A stretch of 64,000 bases of DNA from a bacterium (lineage in GTDB: Bacteria; Patescibacteriota; Saccharimonadia; Saccharimonadales; UBA4665). Shown here piece after piece: positions 26,094 through 35,311 of this stretch. Position numbers and translations under genes: made by a program. The notes under the pieces are model-generated. The model did no database searches, was not told the origin of the DNA, and saw nothing but the letters and a program-made list of their open reading frames with translations. The first letter of the stretch is position 1. Each line of letters starts with the position of its first letter. The DNA is taken from the NCBI GenBank assembly GCA_021850865.1, contig JAJZKN010000001.1, forward strand, positions 1 to 64,000, given 5' to 3'.

Positions 26094-26348
26094 TTATAAA
26101 TCCTATAGTTAATTGTAATAACAGTTAGCTATTGCTTAAGTCAAGGTTAATACTATCAATCTGCTTTTACCCCTCATTTCATTAACACATCATTGCAGTC
26201 TGGGTTAACAAGTAGATGCCACTAACCGACCGAATGAAATACGAAGAGACTATCATTACTAAACAAACCAGATTAACGTCTATGTTTGGCTAGCCCTATG
26301 CGGCGAAGTTAGAACCTATATCATCATTATTAATGATAGAATACGTAT

Positions 26349-26594
26349 ATGAGTGAAGACCAGTTTACGAAATTATATAAATATATAGAAGAATTTAGAA
26401 CAGATGTAGGTAAGCGATTCGAAGAAGCTGCTTCTGATCGAGCTGATATTAAAGGAGCACTAGCAGAGTTAAGTGCACAGGTAAGAGACTATCATAATGA
26501 AATGAAATTTATGTCTCACCAGATAGATAAACTAAGGGATGCTATTTTACAAATAGCACAGGAAACTGGCATTAAGTTAAAAGTCGAAATATAG
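26349..26594 (+). CDS. Small coiled-coil protein, 81 aa
   Basis: Nearly the whole protein is predicted as one long amphipathic helix with heptad-like spacing (EEFRTDVGKRFEEAASDRADIKGALAELSAQV and following, split by charged residues), so an oligomeric coiled coil is likely. No cysteine and no membrane segment. A TAGAAT at 26337-26342 is six bases before the ATG, which would give a leaderless mRNA. Function unknown; such short proteins occur as adaptors, phage-related factors or antitoxins, and nothing decides between them. Confidence 0.6.
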   Translation: MSEDQFTKLYKYIEEFRTDVGKRFEEAASDRADIKGALAELSAQVRDYHNEMKFMSHQIDKLRDAILQIAQETGIKLKVEI

Positions 26595-26715
26595 TTTAAA
26601 TTATTGACTGGGACTATGTCAGGTTTCGAACTTTTTGTTTTTCTATTAACCTTGAGTCAATGGTGATTGTGAAAGTGCTACTGGTTTATATTCATAGCTG
26701 GATTAGTTCGATAAT

Positions 26716-27273
26716 CTAGAAGCCGTAGCCCGTATCTATGTCTTCAAATCTAGGATCGTCTGTCCATGGATTTTGTAGAGGTCCAACGTAAACCGGCGGC
26801 GCTTGAGAATCAAACTGGTCTGCGGTTATATCCACTATAGTTTTATCGCTTAGAGATGTTCTACCTAACATTACAAACGTATGCTGGTATTTGCTAAATG
26901 AGCTATACGCACGTCCATATTCTCCATAACCTCCCCATATTAGGGTCGGAGATAACCCCTCAAGTACGTTTGCTTGTTGTATACGTTGAGCTAGAACTGG
27001 GCTAGCAATATTACAATATCCTCGAGGGAAAACTTCTTCGTTCGCTAAAAATAAAGGTACAGGTACTAAATTACCCTTAACTTCTCGTAAAGTACCATTC
27101 GCAAGTTTTTGTTCTATAGCAGACCGAGGAGCATAATCGGCAGTAAAGGCATAACGAACCCAGGAATATCCAATAAGTGAATCAATCATCTCATCTTCGG
27201 ATACGTCACCATTCTCAAACTCAGCTCTAGTGCGGTCTGCAATGAGTCTAACATCCTCGAGACCTACATTCAT
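26716..27273 (-). CDS. Hypothetical protein with possible Cys-His-Asp triad, 185 aa
   Basis: Not assigned to a known family. The order of GYCNIASPVLAQ, KYQHTFVMLG and IVDITADQF (a Cys, then His, then Asp after a short strand) resembles papain-like or transglutaminase-like folds found in some bacterial effectors and in peptide-processing proteins. The N-terminal 75 residues are helical. There is no signal peptide. The triad idea is inference from spacing only. It lies next to tRNA-Gln at the edge of the accessory region. Confidence 0.6.
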   Translation of the reverse strand: MNVGLEDVRLIADRTRAEFENGDVSEDEMIDSLIGYSWVRYAFTADYAPRSAIEQKLANGTLREVKGNLVPVPLFLANEEVFPRGYCNIASPVLAQRIQQANVLEGLSPTLIWGGYGEYGRAYSSFSKYQHTFVMLGRTSLSDKTIVDITADQFDSQAPPVYVGPLQNPWTDDPRFEDIDTGYGF

Positions 27274-27350
27274 ACAATTGTATTAACACACAAATAGGGA
27301 AAGAACAAATTTCTAAGGAGTCACTACGGGTACTATATTAACAAAACTGG

Positions 27351-27422
27351 CTAGGGCGGAGGGATTCGAACCCCCGAATGCCAGGACCAAAACCTGGTGC
27401 CTTACCGCTTGGCCACGCCCTA
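27351..27422 (-). tRNA. tRNA-Gln (anticodon TTG)
   Basis: Folds as a complete cloverleaf of 72 bases. The seven-base acceptor stem (TAGGGCG with CGCCCTA) is perfect and starts with the U1-A72 pair typical of glutamine tRNA. The anticodon stem is CCAGG/CCTGG with loop TTTTGGT and anticodon TTG (27388-27390 on the complement). The T arm has TTCGAAT. The bases at 27348-27350 encode the CCA end directly. Confidence 0.97.
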
Positions 27423-27537
27423 ATACTAAATTAAAAAGACTAACTGGATTATACAGAAAGCGCTTATTCATCTCCAAATCAGAAGTTTTTAAGAAGCTAT
27501 GCGGCATACCCAGAGGAGGTATCTTATGTAAAAATAG

Positions 27538-29790
27538 TTAAGCGGAATTTTTGTTTCTAATAAAGATCGTTTCTCCGGAAACCGGTTCGTTGGTTGTTTC
27601 GCTGGACAGTCGTATGTAAAACTGATGCGGCTTGAGTGAGCTTAGGTCATGTCCGGAAACAAAGGGAGCAAATACCGGACCAAGCCGTTCCAAATCAACA
27701 GCACCTGCCAGCCGGAAACAGACAATGTTGCCGGTATTGGCCATTAGTATGTTGGAATCTTTTGCGGCCTGATTGGCGGTTGACTGCTCGGCCAAGGTCA
27801 AACAAAACCCATATTTGCGGGATTCGGAAATCAATTGGCTTATAGAAGAAGAGTTAAAGTTTTGAAACTCATCAACATAGAGATAAAACGGCCGGCGCTG
27901 ATCAATCTCGATTAAACTTCGTTCCCACGCCGCTAACTGCAGTTTAGCTAGCACAATCATTCCGAGCAGGGAAGACGTGTCTTCGCCAATCGCCCCCTTG
28001 GAGAAATTGCAGATTAATATCTTGCCTTGGTTAACCAGTTGCGAGAAGTCAAGACTTGAGTGGGGTTGTTCCAGAATCTTACGCGTGACAGCCGAGCGTT
28101 GAAACCGGCCAAGTTTAGCGGTGACTCCGGCAATCATCTTTACCCGCTGGTAATTGCCGGCTTTATTAAATTCACCATACCAGAAATTGCGCAGACTCGG
28201 GTCGGTTAATTTAGCGACAATGCCCGCCCGGTAAATGTCATCACTTAATATTTTATTAAGCGTGAACAGCGTCGGGTTTTCACTGGTAAACGCTGTATGG
28301 ATGGTGTTGCGTAAAATGTACTCAATCCGGTGGCCTCCCTGTTGTTGGTCATCGGAAAAAATCTTACGGAATATTGAGACGATCGATTCGGTAATTATGT
28401 CTTTGGCGATTTCCTGCTGGGCAGCATCCAGGTTTGCCGGCAACTCCATTAGATTTAGTCCGATTGGCTGGCGACCGTTGCCGGTAAAATCCTTAGGATC
28501 AATATACGTTAGGTCATTGAGACGAATTTTGGGGATAAGGCCGGTAACCGACTCGGCAAGATCACCATGAGGATCGATCAGCGCCAATCCTCGCCCCTTA
28601 GCATAGACGTCCTGGGCGATCATATACTCAATCATCGTCGTTTTACCCATACCGGTACCACCTATAATCATAAGGTGCTTTTGTCTTTCGGATTGCGTCA
28701 GACCGATTGCTGTCTTTAACGCGTTATATTCATTCATGCCTAATACAACCTCGACACGGCGCTTTACTCGGCTCAACGAGCCGGAAATAGGCAGTGCAAC
28801 CGCGCCGGAACTGCTCATAATATCCGGCCTGACGGAATTACCGGGCAGCGGGAAGCCGAACGCCGACTCCAAGCGATCGCTACTAACTTGATCCGGAGAC
28901 AAATTACGTTGTAGGCTAAAGTCGGCAAGCTGGCCCGGTCTTATTTTGCTGGTTAACCCAAAGCTGCCGAGTCCGGCCGACAATGTCAGATTGACCGCCC
29001 TCACTCTCTGTTCTTGTTGAGCGGCAACCACTGAACGGATACAGACTCGTAGCGGCACACCGGTGTTACCGCTTTTGTTTGCGGCGGTTATTGACCGAGG
29101 CTTACGGCGGTCGGCTATGGTTCTTTGGTTCGCGAGTAAATATAGGAAGAGTTCTTTTACGGAGCGTAACAATACTTGACCGGCTTTCGCCAGGACAACT
29201 ACTACCTTGGTCCATAACACTTGCCTTGGCACACTGACCACCAGCTGGACTACTGCCAGTTCACCGGACTTAAGGCCATGCAGATTGGCCAGTAGCGTCT
29301 CGATAGTACCCCGGCCGGCATTATCGGTCGGACTAATACCCGTAAGGTTAGTTTTCTCGGGCTTAAACGTCCAGCGGCGGACTAAAGAAAAAGGGGTTTT
29401 AGACCATTCAACCGACGCCGTCGATCTCTTAGCTTCAACGATCTCGATCTGTGGCCAATAAGCCATTAAGTAATTCTTAAATTCCTGGGCTAAATCCGGC
29501 GGGACACGACATAAAAATATAATGCCGGCTTTACCCTTGGACATAATCTCAATTACGACCCTCGACGGTTTGCGCGCATTAACGCCGTATTCGCTAAGCA
29601 AATAATATATTTCTTTATACAGCAACAGGTTGGATTGAGGCTGCGAGCCGTACGCGGGAAACCTGATTTCGTAACTACGTAACTGTGATGCTTTGGCTTG
29701 AAGGTCATTAACTTTAGCTTTTCGCCGAAAATTAACTAAAAGTATTAACCCCAAAACAATGGTGAGCAGCACGTAGGCCGACGTAAGCAT
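27538..29790 (-). CDS. Membrane-anchored VirD4/TraD-like ATPase
   Basis: 750 aa. One N-terminal membrane helix (about 3-20), a region of about 300 residues with CPR-specific look, then an AAA-type motor domain with Walker A GGTGMGKTT (near residue 375), ALIDPHGDLAES, Walker B LYVDEFQNF and LAEQSTANQ. The family couples DNA or protein substrates to type IV secretion or pumps DNA. Here no VirB-type channel genes are adjacent, so the role (competence, conjugation-like transfer or secretion) is open. Related ATPases beside type IV pilus or competence genes are common in CPR bacteria. Confidence 0.87.
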   Translation of the reverse strand: MLTSAYVLLTIVLGLILLVNFRRKAKVNDLQAKASQLRSYEIRFPAYGSQPQSNLLLYKEIYYLLSEYGVNARKPSRVVIEIMSKGKAGIIFLCRVPPDLAQEFKNYLMAYWPQIEIVEAKRSTASVEWSKTPFSLVRRWTFKPEKTNLTGISPTDNAGRGTIETLLANLHGLKSGELAVVQLVVSVPRQVLWTKVVVVLAKAGQVLLRSVKELFLYLLANQRTIADRRKPRSITAANKSGNTGVPLRVCIRSVVAAQQEQRVRAVNLTLSAGLGSFGLTSKIRPGQLADFSLQRNLSPDQVSSDRLESAFGFPLPGNSVRPDIMSSSGAVALPISGSLSRVKRRVEVVLGMNEYNALKTAIGLTQSERQKHLMIIGGTGMGKTTMIEYMIAQDVYAKGRGLALIDPHGDLAESVTGLIPKIRLNDLTYIDPKDFTGNGRQPIGLNLMELPANLDAAQQEIAKDIITESIVSIFRKIFSDDQQQGGHRIEYILRNTIHTAFTSENPTLFTLNKILSDDIYRAGIVAKLTDPSLRNFWYGEFNKAGNYQRVKMIAGVTAKLGRFQRSAVTRKILEQPHSSLDFSQLVNQGKILICNFSKGAIGEDTSSLLGMIVLAKLQLAAWERSLIEIDQRRPFYLYVDEFQNFNSSSISQLISESRKYGFCLTLAEQSTANQAAKDSNILMANTGNIVCFRLAGAVDLERLGPVFAPFVSGHDLSSLKPHQFYIRLSSETTNEPVSGETIFIRNKNSA

Positions 29791-29852
29791 CCCTCGTAAG
29801 CTCCGCTTATTGAGCTAATCATAGACCCCTTTAACTAAAAAGGTAAACTATT

Positions 29853-30827
29853 TTAGTCTTTGCTGGACAAAACGATAATCTTTCGCCGTTCAATAATAAA
29901 CAATGCGACCACCCCGAAAATCAAAGGAATCCAATAAGTTAACGCCCGATATGCCAGGACCGAGGCAAATGCCGTACCGGTCGAAGTTAGCCGGGTCGCC
30001 ATAATTCCGGCTATCAAGCTGGCCTCGACACCGCCTAAACCACCCGGAGTCGGAACCGAAGCGCCGATCAGTACGCTGAAGGAAAATATCAAGAAAGCAA
30101 TAGGATAGTGCAAATCAATACCATAAGCCCTAAGAACCAGCCACAAAGCAAATACAGTTGAGGCGGCTTGAGCCGCAGCGCACAAATAAGCCACTAATAA
30201 ACTGAATGGCCGGCGGCGATAACTCTTAAACGAGTCAACCAGTTGCCGCCGAAAACGTTGCAGTTTTTTGATCCTTCCGGAAAAAAACACAAACGCGGTA
30301 ATCAGCGAGATGACTAAAACTGCACCCAGAATTAACAAGTCCTGATGCTTAAGATACAAACGCTGCTCGCTCTGGCTCAAACCGAAAAAAGCAATAACTA
30401 ATCCTAAAACCGATAAATTAGCGATAACTCCTATTGCATTATTAATCCCCAGAACCAACCCCGATTCGACATCGCTATGCTGATTGGAGCGGAGAAAAAG
30501 AAAGTTAACGCTTAAATTACTAAGACCGGCCGGAAGAATCAAGCTAAGCGGTATACCGGCGAACTGTACCAGGAATGTCCGGGTAAACTTAAGTTTATGA
30601 AAGGCTAGAATCTTGTAACTGATCGTTGATACAGTAAATGTCAGCAAGAAAGAACACAAGGCGGCCGCCATAAACGACCAATGAAGCGGCAGCTCCAAGC
30701 GGCCATTCAGCCCAAGACCTTTTAATTTCGGCAAGAGCACATAAAGACCGACGATGCCGACGATAACTATAACTAAAGCCCGTCGGACACGTTTTGATCG
30801 CCATGACAATATCGATTCATTTTTCAT
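29853..30827 (-). CDS. UPF0104/AglD-type flippase-like membrane protein
   Basis: 324 aa with about eight hydrophobic segments. The LPG-synthase transmembrane family signature is present as VPTPGGLGGVEASLIAGI near residue 265, after a first-half PLSLILPAGLSNLSVN. Members are the integral flippase domain of lysylphosphatidylglycerol synthase or stand-alone proteins implicated in lipid or lipid-linked sugar transport. No catalytic aminoacyl-transferase domain is attached. A paralogue lies at 33561-34469, which brackets the regulatory genes between them. Confidence 0.85.
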   Translation of the reverse strand: MKNESILSWRSKRVRRALVIVIVGIVGLYVLLPKLKGLGLNGRLELPLHWSFMAAALCSFLLTFTVSTISYKILAFHKLKFTRTFLVQFAGIPLSLILPAGLSNLSVNFLFLRSNQHSDVESGLVLGINNAIGVIANLSVLGLVIAFFGLSQSEQRLYLKHQDLLILGAVLVISLITAFVFFSGRIKKLQRFRRQLVDSFKSYRRRPFSLLVAYLCAAAQAASTVFALWLVLRAYGIDLHYPIAFLIFSFSVLIGASVPTPGGLGGVEASLIAGIMATRLTSTGTAFASVLAYRALTYWIPLIFGVVALFIIERRKIIVLSSKD

Positions 30828-30898
30828 TTTTGCTCTTTTCCCGAGTTATTATCTCACTAAAATTGGAATCCTAACACTATTAATTGTGCTATGGCTTG

Positions 30899-30904
30899 TA
30901 TAAT
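30899..30904 (+). promoter_or_regulatory. -10 box directly before a sensor kinase gene
   Basis: Perfect TATAAT six bases before the ATG at 30911; a clear -35 box is not visible at 17 bases. The predicted transcript starts at or near the start codon. Confidence 0.55.
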
Positions 30905-30910
30905 TAGCGT

Positions 30911-32041
30911 ATGCCAGCCAATAGCAGTCCAAAACATGAATACGAAGGGCAACGGGCCCTGGCCGAAGTACTGTTTAACAGTATCGGCGACGGCGCGGCA
31001 ACAACCGACGAATTCGGCAAAATTACCAGAATCAATCCAACCGGGCTGTCAATTATCGGATACAGTGAAGAAGAAGTGCTCGGCGCGTGGTTTCCTAAAT
31101 TATTTATTGCTTATGACGAGAACTCCCAGCCGGTACCGTTAATCGACCGGCCAGTCACCAGAGCATTCGTTTCCGGCGAGATAATCTCCGAAAGGACTCA
31201 CTACCGCCACAAGTCAGGCCGGTTAATCCCGATATCAATGACTATCAGTCCGATTATGGTGAAAAACCAGCCGGTCGGCTGCATTGAAATCTTCCGCGAT
31301 ATCACCAGGGAATATGAGATCGACAAAATGAAAAGCGATTTTATCTCTCTCGCCTCGCATCAATTACGTACGCCGTTGTCGGCGATCAAAACCTATTCGC
31401 ATATGCTCATTGATGGGTTTATGGGCGGACTGACCAAACCACAACTCAGGGCACTGCAAACGATTGTTTCCGCAAGTAACCGGATGAATGAAACCATCTC
31501 AACATTGCTGAATATAACCCGTATCGAGAGCGGCAGCATTATCGTCAGCCGTAAACCAATATCGATAAACCAGATAATCGAGGAGGTAATTAACGAACAC
31601 CGGCTGGCCGCCAAAGATAAGAAAATCAGCGTCAGTTTCAATCAATCGGATAAGCCGGTTGTTATCATTTCCGATGCCGTCGTCATTAAAGAAGTGCTGT
31701 CCAATCTGATTAGTAACGGCATTAAGTACACACCCGCAAACGGAAAAGTAGTCCTCGCCCTTAAATCAAAGGGTGGGCAAGCTGTCATTTCGGTGGCTGA
31801 TTCGGGAGTCGGTATCCCAGAATCGTCCAAAGACAGCGTTTTTACGAAGTTTTTTCGGGCAGAAAATGTAATTAGGCAGGAGACTAGCGGTACGGGCCTC
31901 GGTTTGTACCTGGTAAAAGGACTCATCAATGAACTCGGTGGCGACGTCTGGTTTGATAGCAGCGAGAATAAGGGTTCGACTTTTTATATATCTCTGCCGC
32001 TGCTGCCAAACACGATCAGCGTTAAGTCTGTGAAGAAATAG
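30911..32041 (+). CDS. Soluble PAS-domain sensor histidine kinase
   Basis: 376 aa with no membrane helix, so it senses an internal signal. A PAS domain (residues about 20-135) begins LFNSIGDGAATTDEFG. The dimerisation/phosphoacceptor segment is SLASHQLRTP with H150. The HATPase domain has the N box (SNLISNGIKYTP), G1 (DSGVGIPE) and G2 (GTGLGLYLVKGL). A single-domain response regulator follows after 62 bases and is the likely partner. A conserved Cys124 in the PAS could be redox-related, but this is speculative. A TATAAT lies six bases before the start codon. Confidence 0.92.
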   Translation: MPANSSPKHEYEGQRALAEVLFNSIGDGAATTDEFGKITRINPTGLSIIGYSEEEVLGAWFPKLFIAYDENSQPVPLIDRPVTRAFVSGEIISERTHYRHKSGRLIPISMTISPIMVKNQPVGCIEIFRDITREYEIDKMKSDFISLASHQLRTPLSAIKTYSHMLIDGFMGGLTKPQLRALQTIVSASNRMNETISTLLNITRIESGSIIVSRKPISINQIIEEVINEHRLAAKDKKISVSFNQSDKPVVIISDAVVIKEVLSNLISNGIKYTPANGKVVLALKSKGGQAVISVADSGVGIPESSKDSVFTKFFRAENVIRQETSGTGLGLYLVKGLINELGGDVWFDSSENKGSTFYISLPLLPNTISVKSVKK

Positions 32042-32103
32042 ACAGATAACTTGCATCCATATGGCATAATTAAAAAGGGATAAAGGAATTTCTACATAAT
32101 AAT

Positions 32104-32493
32104 ATGGCCAAAATACTGATAGTCGAAGACGATAAAGACCTAAACAACGCATATAAGATCATCCTCCAAAGCGAAAAGCACAAGGTAAAAACCGCTTTTA
32201 ACGGAGAGGAGGCTTTGGTATTGCTGAAAAATTACACGCCGGATTTAATTCTGCTTGACTTATTAATGCCGATACTCGGCGGACTGGAACTGCTTGAGCG
32301 CTACGACTTGAAAAAACACTCCAAGGTTAGAGTGCTCATTTTTACCAATATGGAAAACTCTCCGGAAGTTACCAAAGCTTATAACCTCGGCGCTACTCGC
32401 TGTATTATCAAGTCCTGGACGGCTCCGCAAAACCTGTCTAAGGTAGTTAACGACACGCTAAAATCCACCAACACCCAACTAAAGCTGGCTTAA
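32104..32493 (+). CDS. Single-domain response regulator
   Basis: 129 aa receiver domain: acidic pocket VEDDKD, phosphoacceptor D52 in ILLDLLMP, switch Thr in FTNM, and the lysine in IIKSW. No output domain, so it may act on another protein or in a phosphorelay. It lies 62 bases after the PAS kinase and probably belongs to the same unit. AAGGAATTT precedes the ATG by about 8 bases. It ends convergently 7 bases from the Crp/Fnr gene. Confidence 0.92.
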   Translation: MAKILIVEDDKDLNNAYKIILQSEKHKVKTAFNGEEALVLLKNYTPDLILLDLLMPILGGLELLERYDLKKHSKVRVLIFTNMENSPEVTKAYNLGATRCIIKSWTAPQNLSKVVNDTLKSTNTQLKLA

Positions 32494-32500
32494 TATAACG

Positions 32501-33196
32501 CTAAGTTTCGTCCTCGGGATCCAGTTCGGAGATATATTGATCGTTCAATATCGCCTGCAGCCTGGTCATACTGATCGTATAGGGTTTGTTATTGCCGTAA
32601 TCGATCACGCCTAAACGCTTCAGTTTGTTAAGTTCGGTCGCCGCCGTTTCCCGGGTTAGACCGGTAAGATTGGCGAAATCCTGATGCGTCAGATTAAGAT
32701 CGATTTTCCGGTGATGATCCTTGATCGGCTGCCCGTGAATAATCGACAGATAATGCAGAGTATACATAAGTTTTTCGTTCGCCCGCGAGTGCTGTAGGGC
32801 ATTAAGCTGCATCGATAGTCCCAGACGAATACCGACGTAGTGATCCAGTTCGGCCAAGGCCATCGGCAGGTTTTGCTGCACGAAGTCAACATAATCAGCA
32901 CGCGGCACCAGATAAAGTGTACATTCCGGCGTAAACGCTTCGTAATAATAGATCGAACTGGGAACTTTATCGTATATCCAGGTACCCGGAAAGCTGTCGT
33001 ATTGGGTAAAAAATCCGATCGGCTTTTCGTCGCCGTGAATACTCAGGTTATATGACTTAACTACACCCCTGCCGATAACGTAAGCCGAACGAGGGGCTTC
33101 GCCTTGGAAAATAATAATTTCCCCCTTGTTATAAGACCGGGTCGGGTACTTATTTACAAAGGCGTTGATTAGCTTGGAATACGCGGCGTCTGCCAT
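32501..33196 (-). CDS. Crp/Fnr family transcriptional regulator
   Basis: 231 aa. An N-terminal cyclic-nucleotide-binding-like domain (residues about 15-130, GEIIIFQGEAPRSAYVIGRGVVKSYN) is followed by a dimer helix and a winged helix-turn-helix (LTHQDFANLTGLTRETAATELNKLKRLGVI, read in two pieces around residue 195). The recognition helix keeps the R-E pair that contacts TGA half-sites in this family. Only one cysteine is present, in the sensor domain, so an iron-sulphur cluster of the FNR type is excluded. The ligand is unknown. Fnr-like palindromes near 51.4 and 62.7 kb are candidate targets. Confidence 0.9.
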   Translation of the reverse strand: MADAAYSKLINAFVNKYPTRSYNKGEIIIFQGEAPRSAYVIGRGVVKSYNLSIHGDEKPIGFFTQYDSFPGTWIYDKVPSSIYYYEAFTPECTLYLVPRADYVDFVQQNLPMALAELDHYVGIRLGLSMQLNALQHSRANEKLMYTLHYLSIIHGQPIKDHHRKIDLNLTHQDFANLTGLTRETAATELNKLKRLGVIDYGNNKPYTISMTRLQAILNDQYISELDPEDET

Positions 33197-33560
33197 AACA
33201 ACTCTAGTCTAGCCCTAAGTCTCCGCTTTAGCCAACATTCGTATTATTTAGCCGCGTTTTTTGCTCAACGGGCTTAGCACTAATTCGGCTAAAAAACAGC
33301 CTTAAGCGCTTTTGCCGGTACTGCTCATATTTTAAAACCAAATCAGATAGGTCTTTCGTCATCATCATTCTACCGGTAAATATCCGCCTCCTCTCCATCC
33401 TTAAATGCTAACTTCGCTCACCTAAAAAACATAACAACCGCCACTTCATTCAAGCCGCTAACTTAGCTTAAATGAAACGCTGGTATATCACATCTTTGTA
33501 TTAGTAAACACCGGATATTTAGTTTTGGCTGTAAACTAAACGACACCTAGTTAATGTATT
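33197..33560. other. Intergenic stretch before the divergent flippase-like gene
   Basis: Apart from the small ORF at 33228-33368, I see no gene. GGTATATCACA (33482-33492) resembles half of the Fnr-like box described below but lacks the second half. TATTAT at 33557-33562 may be the -10 box of the plus-strand gene. Confidence 0.4.
33228..33368 (-). CDS. Possible small protein, 46 aa, upstream of the Crp/Fnr gene
   Basis: Starts with three consecutive ATG codons and encodes a basic peptide (YRQKRLRLFFSRISAK and flanks). A strong AGAGGAGG lies 18 bases before the first ATG, further than usual. It is in the same orientation as the Crp/Fnr gene, with its stop 31 bases before that start, so it could be a leader peptide or an unrelated short gene. 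Support is weak. Confidence 0.3.
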   Translation of the reverse strand: MMMTKDLSDLVLKYEQYRQKRLRLFFSRISAKPVEQKTRLNNTNVG

Positions 33561-34469
33561 ATGGTAATTGACTCATATATGAATGCTAAAAAGCTGTTAA
33601 GACCCGCCGCGCTCGTCGGCCTTTTGATCGTTATTATCGGGCTCTTTGCCTATTACATTGATAAACATCCTTCGATTATCAAAACTCTTGGCCATGTCAG
33701 TCCGTGGACTCTGGTCGTTTTGTTAATCACTTACGTTATTTTAATGCTTTTTTGGATGGGCGCTTATAATGCCACGCTTAATCTCTGCAGCGAGCGGCGT
33801 CTTGAACCAAAAGAGAATCTGCTGCTGAGCGCCTACTCGACACTGGCCAATTTTTTTCTGCCTTTGCAGAGCGGTCCGGGCGTCCGGGCCTTATATCTGA
33901 AGAGACGCTACAAACTACCGGTTACGTCTTATGTATTCGCCTCGCTAGTCTATTACGGCTGCTATGCCGTAATCAGTGCGGCGCTTTTATTTCTAGCCAG
34001 CAGTTACTGGTGGGCGGCATTACCGGCATCCGTCGCTGCCGCGGGGATCAGCTTGGCGGTAATCAATTTCGCCAAAAAACGGTTTCAGAAAAAGAACAAA
34101 CAATTAAAACTGGACTTAAGCCGCGACCGGGTGATCCGCCTGGTCGCAATGACCCTTGGGCAGATCATAATCCAAGCGATAATTTACGGTATCGAGTTGC
34201 ACAGTCTGCACCTAAGCAGCAATCCGTTACGGGTACTTAGCTATACCGGAGCGGCCAACTTTTCACTATTTGTAGCATTAACCCCTGGAGCAATCGGTTT
34301 TCGCGAAGCCTTTCTAACTTTTGCCCGGGGCCTGCATCATTATTCAACTAATTCGATTATTGCCGCTAATTTAATCGACCGGGGTACTTTTCTGGTGTTC
34401 TTAGGTCTGCTGTTTATTGTCGTCGTTGCCACGCACGCGCGAAACAAAATAAAAAACATGGAACTATAG
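33561..34469 (+). CDS. UPF0104/AglD-type flippase-like membrane protein, second copy
   Basis: 302 aa with about eight membrane segments. Family features are QSGPGVRALYLKRRYKLP in the first half and LTPGAIGFREAFLTFARG in the second (the counterpart of the PGGLGGVE motif). Lipid or lipid-linked substrate transport is inferred from the family. The start is uncertain: a possible -10 box (33557-33562) overlaps the first ATG, in which case the ATG at 33579 would be used. The response regulator gene follows after 59 bases. Confidence 0.82.
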   Translation: MVIDSYMNAKKLLRPAALVGLLIVIIGLFAYYIDKHPSIIKTLGHVSPWTLVVLLITYVILMLFWMGAYNATLNLCSERRLEPKENLLLSAYSTLANFFLPLQSGPGVRALYLKRRYKLPVTSYVFASLVYYGCYAVISAALLFLASSYWWAALPASVAAAGISLAVINFAKKRFQKKNKQLKLDLSRDRVIRLVAMTLGQIIIQAIIYGIELHSLHLSSNPLRVLSYTGAANFSLFVALTPGAIGFREAFLTFARGLHHYSTNSIIAANLIDRGTFLVFLGLLFIVVVATHARNKIKNMEL

Positions 34470-34514
34470 TTTTAGTCAAAATGCCATCTATCAGCTTTTT
34501 TTCAAGCAAAACGG

Positions 34515-34520
34515 TATACT
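34515..34520 (+). promoter_or_regulatory. -10 box directly before a response regulator gene
   Basis: TATACT followed after eight bases by the ATG at 34529. No good -35 box is visible. There is no ribosome-binding site between, so a leaderless mRNA is implied. Confidence 0.5.
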
Positions 34521-34528
34521 AAAGATCA

Positions 34529-35212
34529 ATGCGAGTATTATTCGTCGAAGATGAAGATAAGATTGCCCAAGCGGTTAAGCGCGGGCTGGAACTGAAAGGA
34601 TATGCCGTAGACACCGTTGCCGATGCCGATAACGGTCTAAGTTACGCCATCGACCCGGACTATGACATTATTATTCTAGACCGCATGTTGCCCGGCAGCA
34701 TGGATGGCATCGAAGTAGCCAAGCGGGCCAGAGCGGAAGGCCAAAAGGCGCCAATACTGATATTGACGGCTAGAGGCAGCATTGATGACCGAGTCGAAGG
34801 ACTCAACTCCGGCGCCGACGATTATTTGATTAAACCGTTCTCTTTTTCCGAACTGGTAGCCCGAATGCAGGCACTGCTGCGACGGCCGCCAATCAATAGC
34901 GGCCCGGTGCTCAGTTACGAAAACCTGACACTTGATCCGGCAAAATACGAAGTGTTTCGCGCCGGTAAACCAATCAAATTATCCTCAAAGGAATTTGCTC
35001 TGTTAGAGTACTTTATGCGCCACAGCGAACAGGTACTGACCAAAGACATGATAATCAATCACGTCTGGAACGAGGACGCCATCGTCATGCCCAATACCGT
35101 AGAAGTATATATCGGCTACTTACGTTCGAAAATTGACCGGCCTTTTAAAAAGTTGCCGCCGCTTATTAATACCGTCCGAGGGTTCGGCTATAAACTCAGC
35201 CGGCAGGTTTAA
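34529..35212 (+). CDS. OmpR/PhoB-family response regulator
   Basis: 227 aa. The receiver domain has VEDEDK, phosphoacceptor D51 in IIILDRMLP, ILTARG and the LIKPF lysine. The C-terminal winged helix (from about residue 130: LTLDPAKYEVFRAGKPIKLS, then LTKDMIINHVW and VEVYIGYLRSKID) is typical of OmpR DNA-binding domains. The gene pairs with the membrane kinase 99 bases downstream. Target genes are unknown. Confidence 0.94.
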   Translation: MRVLFVEDEDKIAQAVKRGLELKGYAVDTVADADNGLSYAIDPDYDIIILDRMLPGSMDGIEVAKRARAEGQKAPILILTARGSIDDRVEGLNSGADDYLIKPFSFSELVARMQALLRRPPINSGPVLSYENLTLDPAKYEVFRAGKPIKLSSKEFALLEYFMRHSEQVLTKDMIINHVWNEDAIVMPNTVEVYIGYLRSKIDRPFKKLPPLINTVRGFGYKLSRQV

Positions 35213-35311
35213 TTAAGGTTGTGGCGGCGCAGCCCGGGCAACGCCGAGAACGTTCTACTGCACCGGGTTATTCAGCATATTCTATAAAAGTTCATAGTAA
35301 GATTAATTCAG

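Noticed and set aside
33482-33492. GGTATATCACA as a fourth Fnr-like box
   Set aside because: Only one half-site matches; the other half is not ATCA or TGAT.
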